A DNA stretch of 15,086 nucleotides, from NCBI GenBank assembly GCA_020851885.1, contig JADZBW010000181.1, positions 1 to 15,086 on the forward strand, given 5' to 3'. A program made the translations under genes and the position numbers. The notes below the pieces were generated by a model that ran no database searches, was not told the DNA's origin, and saw only the letters and a list, made by a program, of their open reading frames with translations. Of this stretch, positions 14,482 to 15,086 are shown piece by piece; the stretch's first letter is position 1, and the number at the start of each line of letters is the position of its first letter. This DNA comes from Fimbriimonadaceae bacterium (GTDB taxonomy: Bacteria > Armatimonadota > Fimbriimonadia > Fimbriimonadales > Fimbriimonadaceae).

Positions 14482-15086
14482 GACCTTGGTCAATGGCGTC
14501 AAGCGAGCGGTGACGAACCCCCGACGGCTGATCGGATTGTTGTTCGCATCGATCTGGCTCATCCGATTCTTGCTCTTTCCGACACGCGGCGAGCGATCGG
14601 GGTTGGACTTCGCAAGGTTCGGGCGCGCAGAGCAGCTCTTGGGATCGCTCGATCTATCGCGAATCTTGGATGCCTTGGTCTTTGCGAGCTTTGCCTTTAT
14701 CACCTTCTTTCTGGCCCTTGGCTCCCTGAGTACGCGAAACTCATTTCGCCCGGCGGATGTCGATGTCCTCTTCCCGACCCCCGTGGAGCCCAAACTCGTC
14801 CTGATCTTCCGGATCGTTCGCGACTACCTCTTAACCCTGATTACGCCTCTCTTCTTCATTCTCATTGGTTTTCGTCCCGCTTCGGCAGGCATGAAGAGCC
14901 TCAAGAACCTGGCCGAGCATCCGGAAGCCATCAATATGACTCTTCGATTCGCCACCGGCATCTGGATGCTCGTTGCCTTGTGCTGGGTTTGCATCAGCTA
15001 TGCGGCTTCTCTTTTTGTGAATCGCAGCGATCTCGCAAGCGACCGAAACAAGAAGATCATTGGCTGTCTCTTGGGACTGACTTTGA
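14453..15086 (+). CDS. ABC exporter membrane subunit, N-terminal part (runs off the window)
   Basis: A frame opens at TTG 14453 and stays free of stops to the right edge (211 codons). It starts MRPLVYLTARTLVNGVKRAV with a basic TNPRRLIG, then shows membrane helices at about 28-42 (GLLFASIWLIRFLLF), 75-95 (LVFASFAFITFFLALGSL), 122-145 (LLTLITPLFFILIGF) and 170-190 (TGIWMLVALCWVCISYAAS). The element FRPADVDVLFPTPVEP is typical of the putative ABC exporter family that pairs with EcsA-like ATPases. The start is supported by GGAGGG 5 nt upstream. The gene begins 29 nt inside the ATPase gene, so coupled expression is expected. The product is the membrane part of the same exporter; its substrate is unknown. 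Confidence 0.85.
   Translation, partial: MRPLVYLTARTLVNGVKRAVTNPRRLIGLLFASIWLIRFLLFPTRGERSGLDFARFGRAEQLLGSLDLSRILDALVFASFAFITFFLALGSLSTRNSFRPADVDVLFPTPVEPKLVLIFRIVRDYLLTLITPLFFILIGFRPASAGMKSLKNLAEHPEAINMTLRFATGIWMLVALCWVCISYAASLFVNRSDLASDRNKKIIGCLLGLTL

Overview
The window reads as chromosomal DNA from a free-living, probably Gram-negative-type bacterium. It has a PEP-CTERM/exosortase substrate, a type 3 prolyl-tRNA synthetase, a GHL10-type glycoside-hydrolase-like protein, a GH20-like hexosaminidase and a MoxR ATPase, and many genes lack a Shine-Dalgarno sequence. This mix would fit Armatimonadota (for example Fimbriimonadia), but that placement is inference from remembered family distributions and was not checked by a search. 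No tRNA, rRNA, CRISPR array or insertion sequence was seen.

Layout: (1) 1-1632 holds the 3' end of an unrecognised gene, a possible bidirectional terminator and a minus-strand gene for an unrecognised exported protein with a TTG start. (2) 1633-5427 holds proS, a strong hairpin, a small unrecognised minus-strand gene and a large GHL10-family protein. (3) 5431-7897 is a minus-strand group: PEP-CTERM protein, M28 zinc aminopeptidase with a fibronectin III-like tail, and a four-helix membrane protein. (4) 7992-10927 is a minus-strand block with ftsK, then a small hicB-hicA toxin-antitoxin cassette, then a decayed second copy of the ftsK 3' end. (5) 11037-13636 holds a GH20-like enzyme gene and a MoxR AAA+ ATPase gene on the minus strand. 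(6) 13732 to the right edge holds an ABC transporter ATPase and, overlapping it by 29 nt, the start of its membrane partner, which runs off the window.

The most unusual part is 7992-8750. The last 58 nt around the ftsK stop (8693-8750) recur as a direct repeat at 7992-8049. The two copies bracket hicBA, and both differences between them are synonymous in the ftsK frame. The distal copy continues into an upstream piece of ftsK after an exact 81-nt (27-codon) in-frame deletion between two short near-repeats. This looks like an ftsK 3' end displaced by arrival of the toxin-antitoxin cassette, or a partial duplication. The hicA toxin is broken by a one-base frameshift, while its antitoxin hicB is intact.

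A second theme is translation initiation. Several genes that lead a transcript have a -10-like hexamer 6-9 nt before the start codon and no Shine-Dalgarno, which suggests leaderless mRNAs. Genes inside operons (the 5431-5952 membrane protein and the ABC permease) do have Shine-Dalgarno-like sequences, as does the PEP-CTERM gene.
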